Shown: positions 51,999 to 60,529 of the stretch, one piece after another
Position numbering within the stretch: the first letter of the stretch is position 1
Layout: each line of letters starts with the position of its first letter
Assembly (NCBI GenBank): GCA_049426725.1
Contig: JBMSYN010000003.1
Span: forward strand, 62,001 to 126,000
From: UBA961 sp049426725
GTDB lineage: Bacteria; Bacteroidota; Ignavibacteria; Kapaibacteriales; UBA961
Direction: 5' to 3'
DNA length: 64,000 nucleotides
The notes under the pieces: generated by a model
The model's database searches: none
The model's input: the letters and a program-made list of their open reading frames with translations, nothing else
What the model was told of the DNA's origin: nothing
Program-made: the position numbers and the translations under genes

Positions 51999-53882
51999 AT
52001 GCAAACGGCAATCGCTCATGCACATGAAGCTCACGGACACGATGCACATGGAGATCATGCTCATCATCACGATGTCTCGTTCATAAGAAAATACATTTTC
52101 TCAACCGACCACAAGGTTATCGCAAAGCAGTTCATGCTTGCTTCGCTTTTATTCCTCTTTGTTGGTGGTCTATTCGCATTGCTCATTCGTTGGCAATTGG
52201 CTTATCCTGGTGAAGCAATTCCATTATTGGGAAATATTCTACCTGATACATGGGTTTCTGATGGAGCTGTCACAGCTAATTTCTATACTCAGTTATTGTC
52301 TCTACATGGGACAGTAATGATTTTTTATGTCATCATACCTTTGGCAGTTGGGATGTTTGGAAATTTCTGCATTCCATTGATGATTGGAACTGATGACATG
52401 GCATTGCCACGATTGAACATGTTCTCATTTTGGCTAGTGCCTCCTGCAGGTTTGATTCTTCTCTCCGGATTCTTTTTCGATTCAGGAGCAGCAGCTGCAG
52501 GTTGGACCGGATATCCTCCACTTGGCCCATCCAGTGGAGCAGGTCAAACAACTTGGCTTATATCTTTGTTCTTGATTGGATTTTCATCCATCATGGGTGC
52601 AACAAATTACCTTGCCACCATAGTGAACAAAAGAGCCAAAGGCATGCAATTCTTCCAAATGCCACTGACAGTATGGGCATTGTTTATCACAGCAATTCTC
52701 ATCACACTCGGAACTCCGGTTTTGGCCGCAGCAATTTCCATGCAATTGGCAGATCAATATTTGCACACATCATTCTTCATGCCCGACAATTTACTTGTTG
52801 GGGCTCCCGATAATTCACTCTTAACAGGTGCATTTGTTCAAAAAGGAAATGAACTTCTTGAGCATAAGCAATTGCTTGGTGGTGGTGGTCAACCAATTCT
52901 TTGGCAACATCTTTTCTGGTTTTATTCTCACCCTGCTGTGTATATCATGATTCTACCAGGAATGGGAATAGTATCCGATGTTTTGGCAACATTTGCTCGC
53001 AAGCCAATTTATGGGTATAAAGCCATGATTTTCGCGATCATGGGTATCGCATTCTTGGGTTTCATTGTTTGGGGACATCACATGTTCCAATCAGGAATGA
53101 ATCCTTTGCTTGGTACAACATTCATGTTGTCGACAATTGTTATCGCTGTTCCATCTGCAATCAAGATTTTCAACTGGCTTGGCACGATTTGGAGAGGTGA
53201 TATTCGTTTTACAGCTGCAAATCTCAATGCATTAGCATTTATTGCAACATTCATCATTGGTGGATTAAGTGGTGTTTTCATGGCATCCGCTCCTGTTGAC
53301 ATTTACATCCACGATACATATTTCATTGTTGCTCACATTCACTATGTACTTTTTGGTGGTGCTTTGTTTGCAATCTTTGCCGGCATCTATTATTGGTTCC
53401 CAAAAATGTATGGTAAGATGCTCAATGAAAGTTTGGGTCGTAAGCATTTTTATTGGTCATTTGTGTTCTTCAATCTTACTTTCTACCCAATGCACATTTT
53501 AGGTGTTGGTGGACATATGAGAAGAATTTACAATCCATACATTTATGAATTCTTGCAGCAATTCCAGCCGATGAATCAATTCATCACATTTGCTGCGATT
53601 ATTCTTGGTTTTTCTCAGCTCATTCTAATCTTCAATATTTTCTGGTCACTCAAATATGGTAAAGCTGCGCCAAGAAATCCTTGGCAAGCAAATACTTTGG
53701 AGTGGGCTGCACCTGCTCATCCGGGTCATGGAAATTTTGACACAGATATTCGTGTATATCGTGGACCTTATGAATTTTCACTTCCCGGTAGAACAACAGA
53801 TTTCTATCCACAGTGGGAAGAGCCGCAAGGCCAACCCGAGGAAGTAGTTGTAAAGGAATCACATTCGAATCAGCATGCATAA
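51999..53882 (+). CDS. coxA: cytochrome c oxidase subunit I (A2-type haem-copper oxidase)
   Basis: Subunit I (627 residues) carries low-spin haem, the haem-copper O2 site and 12 or more membrane helices. Copper and haem ligands are in FYSHPAVY (H311), GHHMFQSGM and HDTYFIVAHIHY (H438, H446, H448). At the D-channel end the A1-type Glu of GHPEVY is missing and the pair YS (309-310) precedes HP, which defines the A2 subfamily typified by Rhodothermus marinus caa3 oxidase. The cytoplasmic N terminus has nine His in about 25 residues. The ATG at 51999 is chosen over a TTG four codons upstream. Confidence 0.96.
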   Translation: MQTAIAHAHEAHGHDAHGDHAHHHDVSFIRKYIFSTDHKVIAKQFMLASLLFLFVGGLFALLIRWQLAYPGEAIPLLGNILPDTWVSDGAVTANFYTQLLSLHGTVMIFYVIIPLAVGMFGNFCIPLMIGTDDMALPRLNMFSFWLVPPAGLILLSGFFFDSGAAAAGWTGYPPLGPSSGAGQTTWLISLFLIGFSSIMGATNYLATIVNKRAKGMQFFQMPLTVWALFITAILITLGTPVLAAAISMQLADQYLHTSFFMPDNLLVGAPDNSLLTGAFVQKGNELLEHKQLLGGGGQPILWQHLFWFYSHPAVYIMILPGMGIVSDVLATFARKPIYGYKAMIFAIMGIAFLGFIVWGHHMFQSGMNPLLGTTFMLSTIVIAVPSAIKIFNWLGTIWRGDIRFTAANLNALAFIATFIIGGLSGVFMASAPVDIYIHDTYFIVAHIHYVLFGGALFAIFAGIYYWFPKMYGKMLNESLGRKHFYWSFVFFNLTFYPMHILGVGGHMRRIYNPYIYEFLQQFQPMNQFITFAAIILGFSQLILIFNIFWSLKYGKAAPRNPWQANTLEWAAPAHPGHGNFDTDIRVYRGPYEFSLPGRTTDFYPQWEEPQGQPEEVVVKESHSNQHA

Positions 53883-53926
53883 GATTAGGATGACCTGATC
53901 ACTGTTCACCATTTTGCGGTATTACC

Positions 53927-54838
53927 GTGGCAACTACAGATTCAGATCATCAGGTCAATAGATTTAAAGCGTACTTTGAATTAACGAAACCAGGGATAAC
54001 CCGAATGATTGTCTTAACGGCAGCAACCGGGTATTATCTTGCGATTGACACCCATTTTGAAGTCTTTGTTTCAACAATGTCAATGGTACAACCATTCTTT
54101 TTTGCAATGATAGGAACAGCTTTGACTTCAGCTGGAAGTTGCGTTCTGAATAATGTCATGGAAATTCAATATGACAAATCCATGAAGCGAACTGCAAACA
54201 GAGCACTTCCTTCAGGAATAGTGTCAAAGCAAGAAGCAACCATTTTTGGTGTTCTCTTATCAGTGATTGGAGCAATCATACTATTTGTTTTGGTAAATCC
54301 ACTTACGGCTTTCTTGTCGGTATTGACAATACTTACTTATGTATATGTTTATACACCGCTCAAGAGAAAAACAAAGATGTCACTCTATGCCGGAACACTC
54401 CCAGGAGCTTTGCCTGCGCTAGGTGGTTGGACTGCATGTACAAATAGCATTGACATGCCCGGAGTATTACTGTTTTTAGTTTTACTTTTTTGGCAGATTC
54501 CACACTTTTTGGCTTTGGCATGGATTTACAGAGTTGACTATGAACAGGCAGGATTTAAGATGCACACTGAAGGTGGTGATTCAACAGGAAAAAGCATTGC
54601 TCTATTGTCGATTGTCTATGCATTATTTGGTGCGATAGTTTCTACAATGATGTGGTTTTATGCTCCACTTGGTTTCGTTTATGGAATAGGATCTATTCTG
54701 CTATCCTTATTCTTTCTCTATGCATGTATCGCATTTTTGCGATATCAAGATGGAAAAAGCGCAAAGTTGCAGTTATATGCTTCCTATGCGTATTTGTCAG
54801 GAATATTTTTGTTAGTGTTTGTCAATAAACAACTGTAA
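53927..54838 (+). CDS. ctaB: protohaem IX farnesyltransferase (haem O synthase)
   Basis: CtaB/CyoE (303 residues, UbiA superfamily) farnesylates haem B to haem O, the precursor of haem A for the oxidase. Prenyl-diphosphate-binding motif NNVMEIQYDKSMKRT near residue 77 and the second motif YRVDYEQAG are present, with about eight membrane helices. It starts with GTG; the next in-frame Met is inside the first helix. No haem A synthase (ctaA) is in the window, so whether haem O or A is used is not settled here. It sits between coxA and coxC. Confidence 0.94.
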   Translation: MATTDSDHQVNRFKAYFELTKPGITRMIVLTAATGYYLAIDTHFEVFVSTMSMVQPFFFAMIGTALTSAGSCVLNNVMEIQYDKSMKRTANRALPSGIVSKQEATIFGVLLSVIGAIILFVLVNPLTAFLSVLTILTYVYVYTPLKRKTKMSLYAGTLPGALPALGGWTACTNSIDMPGVLLFLVLLFWQIPHFLALAWIYRVDYEQAGFKMHTEGGDSTGKSIALLSIVYALFGAIVSTMMWFYAPLGFVYGIGSILLSLFFLYACIAFLRYQDGKSAKLQLYASYAYLSGIFLLVFVNKQL

Positions 54839-54843
54839 ACACA

Positions 54844-55440
54844 ATGTCATCAGGATTATCATTAGCACATGAACCGGTAAGCAAAGTCCCACATGGAAAA
54901 TTAGCAATGTGGATTTTCCTTGCTTCTGAAATCATGTTTTTCACAGGCTTTTTTGGTGCATTCATTGTACTACGAAATTCCAATTTGGAATTATTCTCCC
55001 ATTCGGCCGGAGAATTGAACAAAGGCTTGGCACTTTTGAATACATTTATTCTCATTGGATCATCATTGACAATGGCATTGTCAATTTTGAATCTCGAGAA
55101 GGGAAATACAGGGAAATTTAAATTGTTTCTCGGTCTGACCATCATGTGTGGTTTTGGATTTCTCATTGTAAAAACAATTGAGTATTCAACTAAGTTCGGA
55201 CATCATATTTTCCCTTGGACAAATGTCTTTTTCTCATTCTACTTTTTAATGACAGGATTCCATGCGATTCACGTCATTGCAGGAATGATACCAATGACAT
55301 TCATGTTCATAAAGGCATTTACCAAGAAGGGATATAATCATCCTGTAAAAGTAGAGACATTGGGCTTGTATTGGCACTTTGTTGATCTTGTATGGATATT
55401 TCTCTTCCCGGTTTTGTATCTTATTTTCCCGTCGCATTAA
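54844..55440 (+). CDS. coxC: cytochrome c oxidase subunit III
   Basis: Subunit III (198 residues) with five predicted helices, the short bacterial form. Family segments: KLAMWIFLASEIMFFTGFFG, the TGFHAIHVIAGM helix and the terminal YWHFVDLVWIFLFPVLYL. It stabilises the O2-reducing core. It begins 5 bases after ctaB. Confidence 0.95.
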   Translation: MSSGLSLAHEPVSKVPHGKLAMWIFLASEIMFFTGFFGAFIVLRNSNLELFSHSAGELNKGLALLNTFILIGSSLTMALSILNLEKGNTGKFKLFLGLTIMCGFGFLIVKTIEYSTKFGHHIFPWTNVFFSFYFLMTGFHAIHVIAGMIPMTFMFIKAFTKKGYNHPVKVETLGLYWHFVDLVWIFLFPVLYLIFPSH

Positions 55441-55452
55441 GGAGCAGAGGAT

Positions 55453-55758
55453 ATGAGTGAACATCATCCAGATTCAAATGCAATGTTTGGTTCTTATATC
55501 AGAGTTGCCACTGCATTATTCGTGTTGACAGTCCTCACATGGGTTGCCGCATTGGATTGGGTTCCCAAAAGTTGGGGCGAAGCAGGGAATACATTGCATA
55601 TTGCGATTGGTCTTTTGATTGCCATTGTAAAAGCTTTTATGGTCTTTTACATATTCATGCATTTAAAATTTGACAATAAATTCATTCGTGCATTTGTATT
55701 CGTTCCAATCTTTTTGTTTTTCGTTCTCACATTTGCACTTAATGTGTTAGGACCATAA
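55453..55758 (+). CDS. coxD: cytochrome c oxidase subunit IV (small prokaryotic subunit)
   Basis: A 101-residue protein with three hydrophobic helices and the family pattern TWVAALDW...AIVKAFMVFYIFMHLKFDNK. Prokaryotic COX IV proteins are small accessory subunits of aa3/caa3 oxidases. A GGAG/AGAGG ribosome-binding site precedes the ATG. It ends 1 base before the Sco gene. Confidence 0.9.
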   Translation: MSEHHPDSNAMFGSYIRVATALFVLTVLTWVAALDWVPKSWGEAGNTLHIAIGLLIAIVKAFMVFYIFMHLKFDNKFIRAFVFVPIFLFFVLTFALNVLGP

Positions 55759-55759
55759 G

Positions 55760-56350
55760 ATGAGTTTATCAATAACAAGATCAATGAGTTTGATTTTGTT
55801 GATGTTTTCGTTCTTTCTCAATTCTTGTGTAAAATCGAACAATACACAACAGATTAAAAATTCTTTTGCTTCACTTTCCGTTTATGGAAACCTTCCTTCT
55901 TTTAAAGGAATGACAGATAGTGAAAAAGAGATAGATGAAAAATTATTGAAGGATAAAGTTTCTATCATTAGTTTCTTTTTTTCTTCATGTGGTGATGTCT
56001 GTCCCAAATTAAATGCTGTAAAAAGTTCAATTGTAAAAACGTATCAGAGTGATAAACTCAGATTTCTTTCAGTAACCGTTGACCCACTGAATGATACACC
56101 TTCTCAATTGAATAATCACAGAAAAGTGATGGGATTTAGTGATAAGCGTTGGTTATTTGTTCGAATGCACAGTGATACCATTCTGGAATCTTTCATGAAT
56201 GGAATGTTGATAGGATATGCAGAGAATCCACAAAATCATACGGCTCGCATGATTCTTGTAGATTCCAAGTCGCGCATACGAGGTTATTTCGACGCTCTTG
56301 ACCGTAAACAAATTGATTCATTGAAATCCATTTTGGATAAAGTACGATGA
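55760..56350 (+). CDS. Sco1/SenC family copper chaperone (lipoprotein)
   Basis: A thioredoxin-fold Sco protein of 196 residues. It has a lipobox-like FLNSC (C23) after a hydrophobic start, the copper-binding CGDVCP (C77, C81), the VTVDPLNDTP loop and the distal copper-ligand His in PQNHTARMILVD. Sco proteins deliver copper to the CuA site of subunit II. The position within the cox cluster fits that role. It overlaps the next small gene by 4 bases. Confidence 0.92.
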   Translation: MSLSITRSMSLILLMFSFFLNSCVKSNNTQQIKNSFASLSVYGNLPSFKGMTDSEKEIDEKLLKDKVSIISFFFSSCGDVCPKLNAVKSSIVKTYQSDKLRFLSVTVDPLNDTPSQLNNHRKVMGFSDKRWLFVRMHSDTILESFMNGMLIGYAENPQNHTARMILVDSKSRIRGYFDALDRKQIDSLKSILDKVR

Positions 56351-56577
56351 GAAAATTTGCATTGTCAATATTCTACTTTGCAATTACAATGATTGGCCAG
56401 GTTATGGCTTGTCCTAATTGTAAAGATGCTTATACTCCCGGTTCAACCGGAGCGAGTATTGGTGAAAGTTATTCATGGAGCGTTTTGTTCATGCTCCTCA
56501 TGCCGATAGCAACAGTTACAGTGATTACGTTACGCATAGCGTATTCAGTGAAGAAAAATAGAAATAATGATTTGTGA
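56347..56577 (+). CDS. small CxxC membrane protein of the cox-act cluster
   Basis: A 76-residue protein I cannot assign to a named family. It has a signal-like hydrophobic N terminus (about 1-20), then CPNCKDAY (C22, C25), a Gly/Ser-rich stretch, one membrane helix (about 45-65) and a basic tail. The topology suggests a periplasmic CxxC loop held by one or two helices. Overlap of its ATG with the sco stop, and the 27-base distance to actA, imply it belongs to oxidase or ACIII assembly, perhaps copper or haem handling. That role is inference from context only. Confidence 0.75.
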   Translation: MRKFALSIFYFAITMIGQVMACPNCKDAYTPGSTGASIGESYSWSVLFMLLMPIATVTVITLRIAYSVKKNRNNDL

Positions 56578-56604
56578 ATATATCTCTCTTTGTGAGTTTT
56601 TTCA

Positions 56605-57426
56605 ATGTTCAACAAAGCTACAGACAAGAAAATCAAAGGAATTGCAATAGGAGTGCTTGGCACTGTATTGACACTTGCTTTGATTGTTATTTTTGGGCAA
56701 AACAATAAAGTAACCGATGTAGGTTATCGTCCTGTTCAGCCCATACCATTCTCTCATAAACTCCATGCAAGTGAAGAAACTATTTCTCACAATGGAGTTG
56801 AAATGCAAGGACTTGGCATCAAGTGTATGTATTGTCATGCACAAGCCGAAGTCTCCGCTCATTCACCGGTTCCCACAACAAGCACTTGCATGAATTGCCA
56901 TGTATTGCCAATGAAATTGGAAAATGAACGCGGTAATCCTGGTCCACTCGAATTGATTCGCACTGCTTATGAAAAGAATCAACCAATTGAGTGGGTCCGT
57001 ATTCACAAGGTTCCTGATTATGTGCATTTCAATCACAGCAGACATATTCGTGCGCAGATAGATTGCAAATCATGTCATGGTCCTGTTGAAACAATGGGTG
57101 TAATATCACAGTACAAACCACTCTCAATGGGTTGGTGCTTGGATTGCCACAGAAATCCCGAGAAATTTATTGTTCCTGCGCGACCTATTTCAGGTATTTA
57201 TAGTTATGATTATGAGAATAGATCTTCCATTGACAAGTTCATTGGTGTAAAAGCAAATTCTTATGATCCAAATGCAAAAGCAAATCTTGCCAAGATGCGT
57301 GAGATTGTTTCCCCGCATTATGGTATGGTAGAGACAGTTGATTTACCAAAGCCAATGGTGGCTGGCATGTTGACTCCAAAACATGCACAATATGGACCTG
57401 AAAATTGTTCTTCATGTCATCATTGA
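56605..57426 (+). CDS. actA: Alternative Complex III subunit ActA (pentahaem cytochrome c)
   Basis: A 273-residue membrane-anchored multihaem cytochrome. One N-terminal helix (about 11-31) is followed by five CxxCH haem motifs at C74, C95, C154, C178 and C268, the number expected for ActA. His residues suited as distal ligands are scattered (for example H51, H54, H134, H141, H144, H147). It carries electrons within the quinol:acceptor oxidoreductase to the exit cytochrome. Confidence 0.94.
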   Translation: MFNKATDKKIKGIAIGVLGTVLTLALIVIFGQNNKVTDVGYRPVQPIPFSHKLHASEETISHNGVEMQGLGIKCMYCHAQAEVSAHSPVPTTSTCMNCHVLPMKLENERGNPGPLELIRTAYEKNQPIEWVRIHKVPDYVHFNHSRHIRAQIDCKSCHGPVETMGVISQYKPLSMGWCLDCHRNPEKFIVPARPISGIYSYDYENRSSIDKFIGVKANSYDPNAKANLAKMREIVSPHYGMVETVDLPKPMVAGMLTPKHAQYGPENCSSCHH

Positions 57427-57467
57427 TACAATTAGAATTACACAATACATTATAGAAGCAATTAGCG

Positions 57468-60400
57468 ATGTCAAACCGAGACGATTCACAGTACTTTCGC
57501 CATTATGGTGAAATAGAAAATCCAACAGTAGATATGAATGGTCAGGAATTCAATGGTGATTCGGGATCAACACTCTTTGATACCGGTGTCAATCGCCGAA
57601 CATTCATGACAGTTCTCTCGGCTTCGATGGCTATGGCAGCTGCAAGTTGTCGCAGGCCCGAACACAAATTGGTTGCATCAACCAATCCTACTGAATACTT
57701 GATTCCGGGTCTGCCGAATTACTATACATCGGTATATCAACATAAAAATGCAGCCATTGGATTAGTGGTCAAAACTCGAGAGGGAAGACCAATCAAGATT
57801 GATGGAAATCCAAAACACACTGCATCTTTGGGAAGAAGTTCAGCATTTGTTCAAGGAACACTTTTGTCATTGTATGATCCAGACAGAATCAGACGTCCTC
57901 GTGTAAATGGCGGTGATTCAAGTATCAACAATGCAGCAAATACAATTGCTCAAGCAATACAAAAATCGATTGCAGCAGGAAAAAAAGTAGTTTTTCTTAT
58001 TGATGAACATTGCTCACCTGCCTATGTTGGATTGTGCAATCAGCTTTCTACGGTAATATCCGGTGTTTCTGTAGTGACAATGCCTTCATTAATTTCCAAT
58101 GCACCTCTTGCCAATAATGCAGTCTTTGGAATCAATGCAGAAATTGTACCTGATTTGTCAAAAGCTGATATCATCGTTTCAGTTGACAATGATTTTCTTG
58201 GTACGGACAAACACACAGTTTATCATACTGCATCATTCACTTCAAATAGAAAGCCGACGGCTGAATCACCAACGATGAATACATTGATATCCATCGAGTC
58301 TAGTTTTAGTCTTACCGGTGCTAATGCAGATCATAGATTTGCAATTTCGCCATCAGAGTATGAATCTGTCTTGGCTGGAATTCTTTCTCAAGTCTATTCT
58401 GCAAAAGGTTTATCACTTCCTTCAGGTTTGCCCACACCTGCGTCAAATGATGCGGTAGCAAAGACATCCAAAGCATTGCTTTCAGCAAAAAATGGCATTG
58501 TGATGGTTGGTACTCATTTGAGTGCAAAAGCAAATGCTTATGGACAATTGATCAATCAAGCCCTCGGTTCAGTTGGTGAAGGGAAGCCAATCAATCTCAA
58601 TCATAGACTGTATAATAGCGGAGATGTTTCAGCATCACTGTCTTCTTTTAGAGCCTCATTGAAGAATAAAGAAATTGGTACAATCGTATATGTTGAGACC
58701 AATCCGGAATATTGCGCAGATACTGAACTCAAACGTTTGCTTTCTGAAAATGTAGATTTTTCTGCCGCACTATCTGTTGCTGATCATGAAACTGCTCAAA
58801 CATTATGTTCGGTTTCAGTTCCAACAACTCATTATTTGGAATCATGGGGAGATGCGCTGAATTTCGATGGTGGTTATTCTATTCAACAGCCAATCATTGC
58901 TCCATTGAATCAAAGTGCAATATCCGCGCAAGATTTTATCATACTTGTTGCAAACTTCATCAATGCTTCAAGTTTTGCCGATACCCCTACATTTTATGAT
59001 TTCATTAGAAAAATGCAGTCAGACTATGCATCGAAGAGTGCGTGGGAGCAATTATTGCGTGATGGTGTTACTGTAAAAGCTAATGCTTATGAAGCAGGTT
59101 CTGCATCTGGATTTGATCAGTTACAGTCTTATTCCGTTTCCGGTGGATTAACACTTGCAATCACACCATCTTATGCGGTGCTTGACGGTACTCAAGCAAA
59201 TAATTCATGGCTTCAAGAATTGCCCGACCCAATAACGAAAGTCACTTGGGGTAATGTTGCAATGATGAATAAGCAAACTGCTGAATCATTGGGTGCTGTT
59301 CAAGGAGAAGTATTGCGCTTTTCAACATCAAGTGGAAGCATTGAATTACCAGTTTTCATTCAACCCGGTATGAGCAATAATGTAGTTGCGGTATCATTGG
59401 GTTATGGAAGAACAGCAGGTGGAAATGTACTCACTGGAGTTGGTGCAAATGCGTACTCCATACTTTCACCAAATGCTGGGTGTTATGTATCCGTAAAAGC
59501 AGAAAAAGTAGGTAGGAGCGAAAAGATTGCAACCACTCAAGGACATCATGCAATTGAACGCTATGATAAACCAAGTCCATTTGACAATGAATGGAAGGAA
59601 AGAACAAAAGACATTCTTGGTGTGGAGGAAGGATATATCACTCTTGCATCACTCGCTGCTGCAAAAGGTGGTTCACATGAAGAACATGGACATGATGCTC
59701 ATCACATATCTGATACATTGAGCATTGTTGACGGTTTCCAATATTCAGGACATCGTTGGGCAATGGCTATCGATCTTAGTGCATGTACAGGATGCAGTGC
59801 TTGCGTTGTTGCTTGCCAAGCAGAAAATAATATACCTACAGTTGGTAAAAAATATGTGGCAAATAGTCGTGAGATGCATTGGATAAGAATTGACAGGTAT
59901 TATCGCGAAGATGCATCAGGAAATGTAACCACAGTATTCCAACCAATGCTATGTCAGCATTGTGAAAATGCACCTTGTGAAAATGTATGTCCTGTTGCCG
60001 CAACAACACATAGCCCTGAAGGTTTAAATGAGATGACCTATAATCGCTGTGTGGGTACGAGATATTGTTTGAACAATTGCCCATACAAAGTTCGTCGTTT
60101 CAACTTCCTTAACTGGCACAAAGACAAAAAGACACCTTTGGACATGGCATTCAATCCGGATGTTTCTGTACGTATGCGTGGTGTCATGGAGAAATGTACA
60201 TTCTGCGTTCAGAGATTGAATGAAGCAAAGATGCATGCAAAGGATCAAGGTCATTCAAGAGTTCAAGATGGCGATGTGGTCACTGCATGCCAACAGGCTT
60301 GTCCAGCCGGCGCAATCTTCTTTGGCAATGTCAATGATTCAAAGAGTGCAGTTGCGAAAGCAGCAAATATGAATCGCGGAAATCATTCACAAGAATACAA

Positions 60401-60503
60401 AGAAAAGAATGGTGCATATAAAGTGTTGAGTGAGCTCAATGTGCGACCATCCATCACATATCTTGTGAAAGTTCGCAATACAGATCAATTACCGAAAGTA
60501 TAA
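57468..60503 (+). CDS. actB: Alternative Complex III subunit ActB (molybdopterin-like domain fused to Fe-S domain)
   Basis: A 1011-residue extracytoplasmic subunit. The twin-arginine-like signal (R43 R44, in VNRRTFMTVL) ends at AAAASC with C61, so it may be Tat-exported and lipidated. Residues about 70-700 form a degenerate molybdopterin-oxidoreductase domain that in this family binds no cofactor. The C-terminal part holds four cluster motifs beginning CTGCSACVVAC (from C773), then CQHCENAPCENVC, CVGTRYCLNNC and CTFC...CQQAC. The third lacks one Cys spacing typical of a 4Fe cluster (CVGTRYCLNNC), consistent with the known 3Fe-4S site. A His-rich stretch lies just before the Fe-S domain. Confidence 0.95.
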   Translation: MSNRDDSQYFRHYGEIENPTVDMNGQEFNGDSGSTLFDTGVNRRTFMTVLSASMAMAAASCRRPEHKLVASTNPTEYLIPGLPNYYTSVYQHKNAAIGLVVKTREGRPIKIDGNPKHTASLGRSSAFVQGTLLSLYDPDRIRRPRVNGGDSSINNAANTIAQAIQKSIAAGKKVVFLIDEHCSPAYVGLCNQLSTVISGVSVVTMPSLISNAPLANNAVFGINAEIVPDLSKADIIVSVDNDFLGTDKHTVYHTASFTSNRKPTAESPTMNTLISIESSFSLTGANADHRFAISPSEYESVLAGILSQVYSAKGLSLPSGLPTPASNDAVAKTSKALLSAKNGIVMVGTHLSAKANAYGQLINQALGSVGEGKPINLNHRLYNSGDVSASLSSFRASLKNKEIGTIVYVETNPEYCADTELKRLLSENVDFSAALSVADHETAQTLCSVSVPTTHYLESWGDALNFDGGYSIQQPIIAPLNQSAISAQDFIILVANFINASSFADTPTFYDFIRKMQSDYASKSAWEQLLRDGVTVKANAYEAGSASGFDQLQSYSVSGGLTLAITPSYAVLDGTQANNSWLQELPDPITKVTWGNVAMMNKQTAESLGAVQGEVLRFSTSSGSIELPVFIQPGMSNNVVAVSLGYGRTAGGNVLTGVGANAYSILSPNAGCYVSVKAEKVGRSEKIATTQGHHAIERYDKPSPFDNEWKERTKDILGVEEGYITLASLAAAKGGSHEEHGHDAHHISDTLSIVDGFQYSGHRWAMAIDLSACTGCSACVVACQAENNIPTVGKKYVANSREMHWIRIDRYYREDASGNVTTVFQPMLCQHCENAPCENVCPVAATTHSPEGLNEMTYNRCVGTRYCLNNCPYKVRRFNFLNWHKDKKTPLDMAFNPDVSVRMRGVMEKCTFCVQRLNEAKMHAKDQGHSRVQDGDVVTACQQACPAGAIFFGNVNDSKSAVAKAANMNRGNHSQEYKEKNGAYKVLSELNVRPSITYLVKVRNTDQLPKV

Positions 60504-60529
60504 AAGATAATATAAAGCAGGAAAACAGT

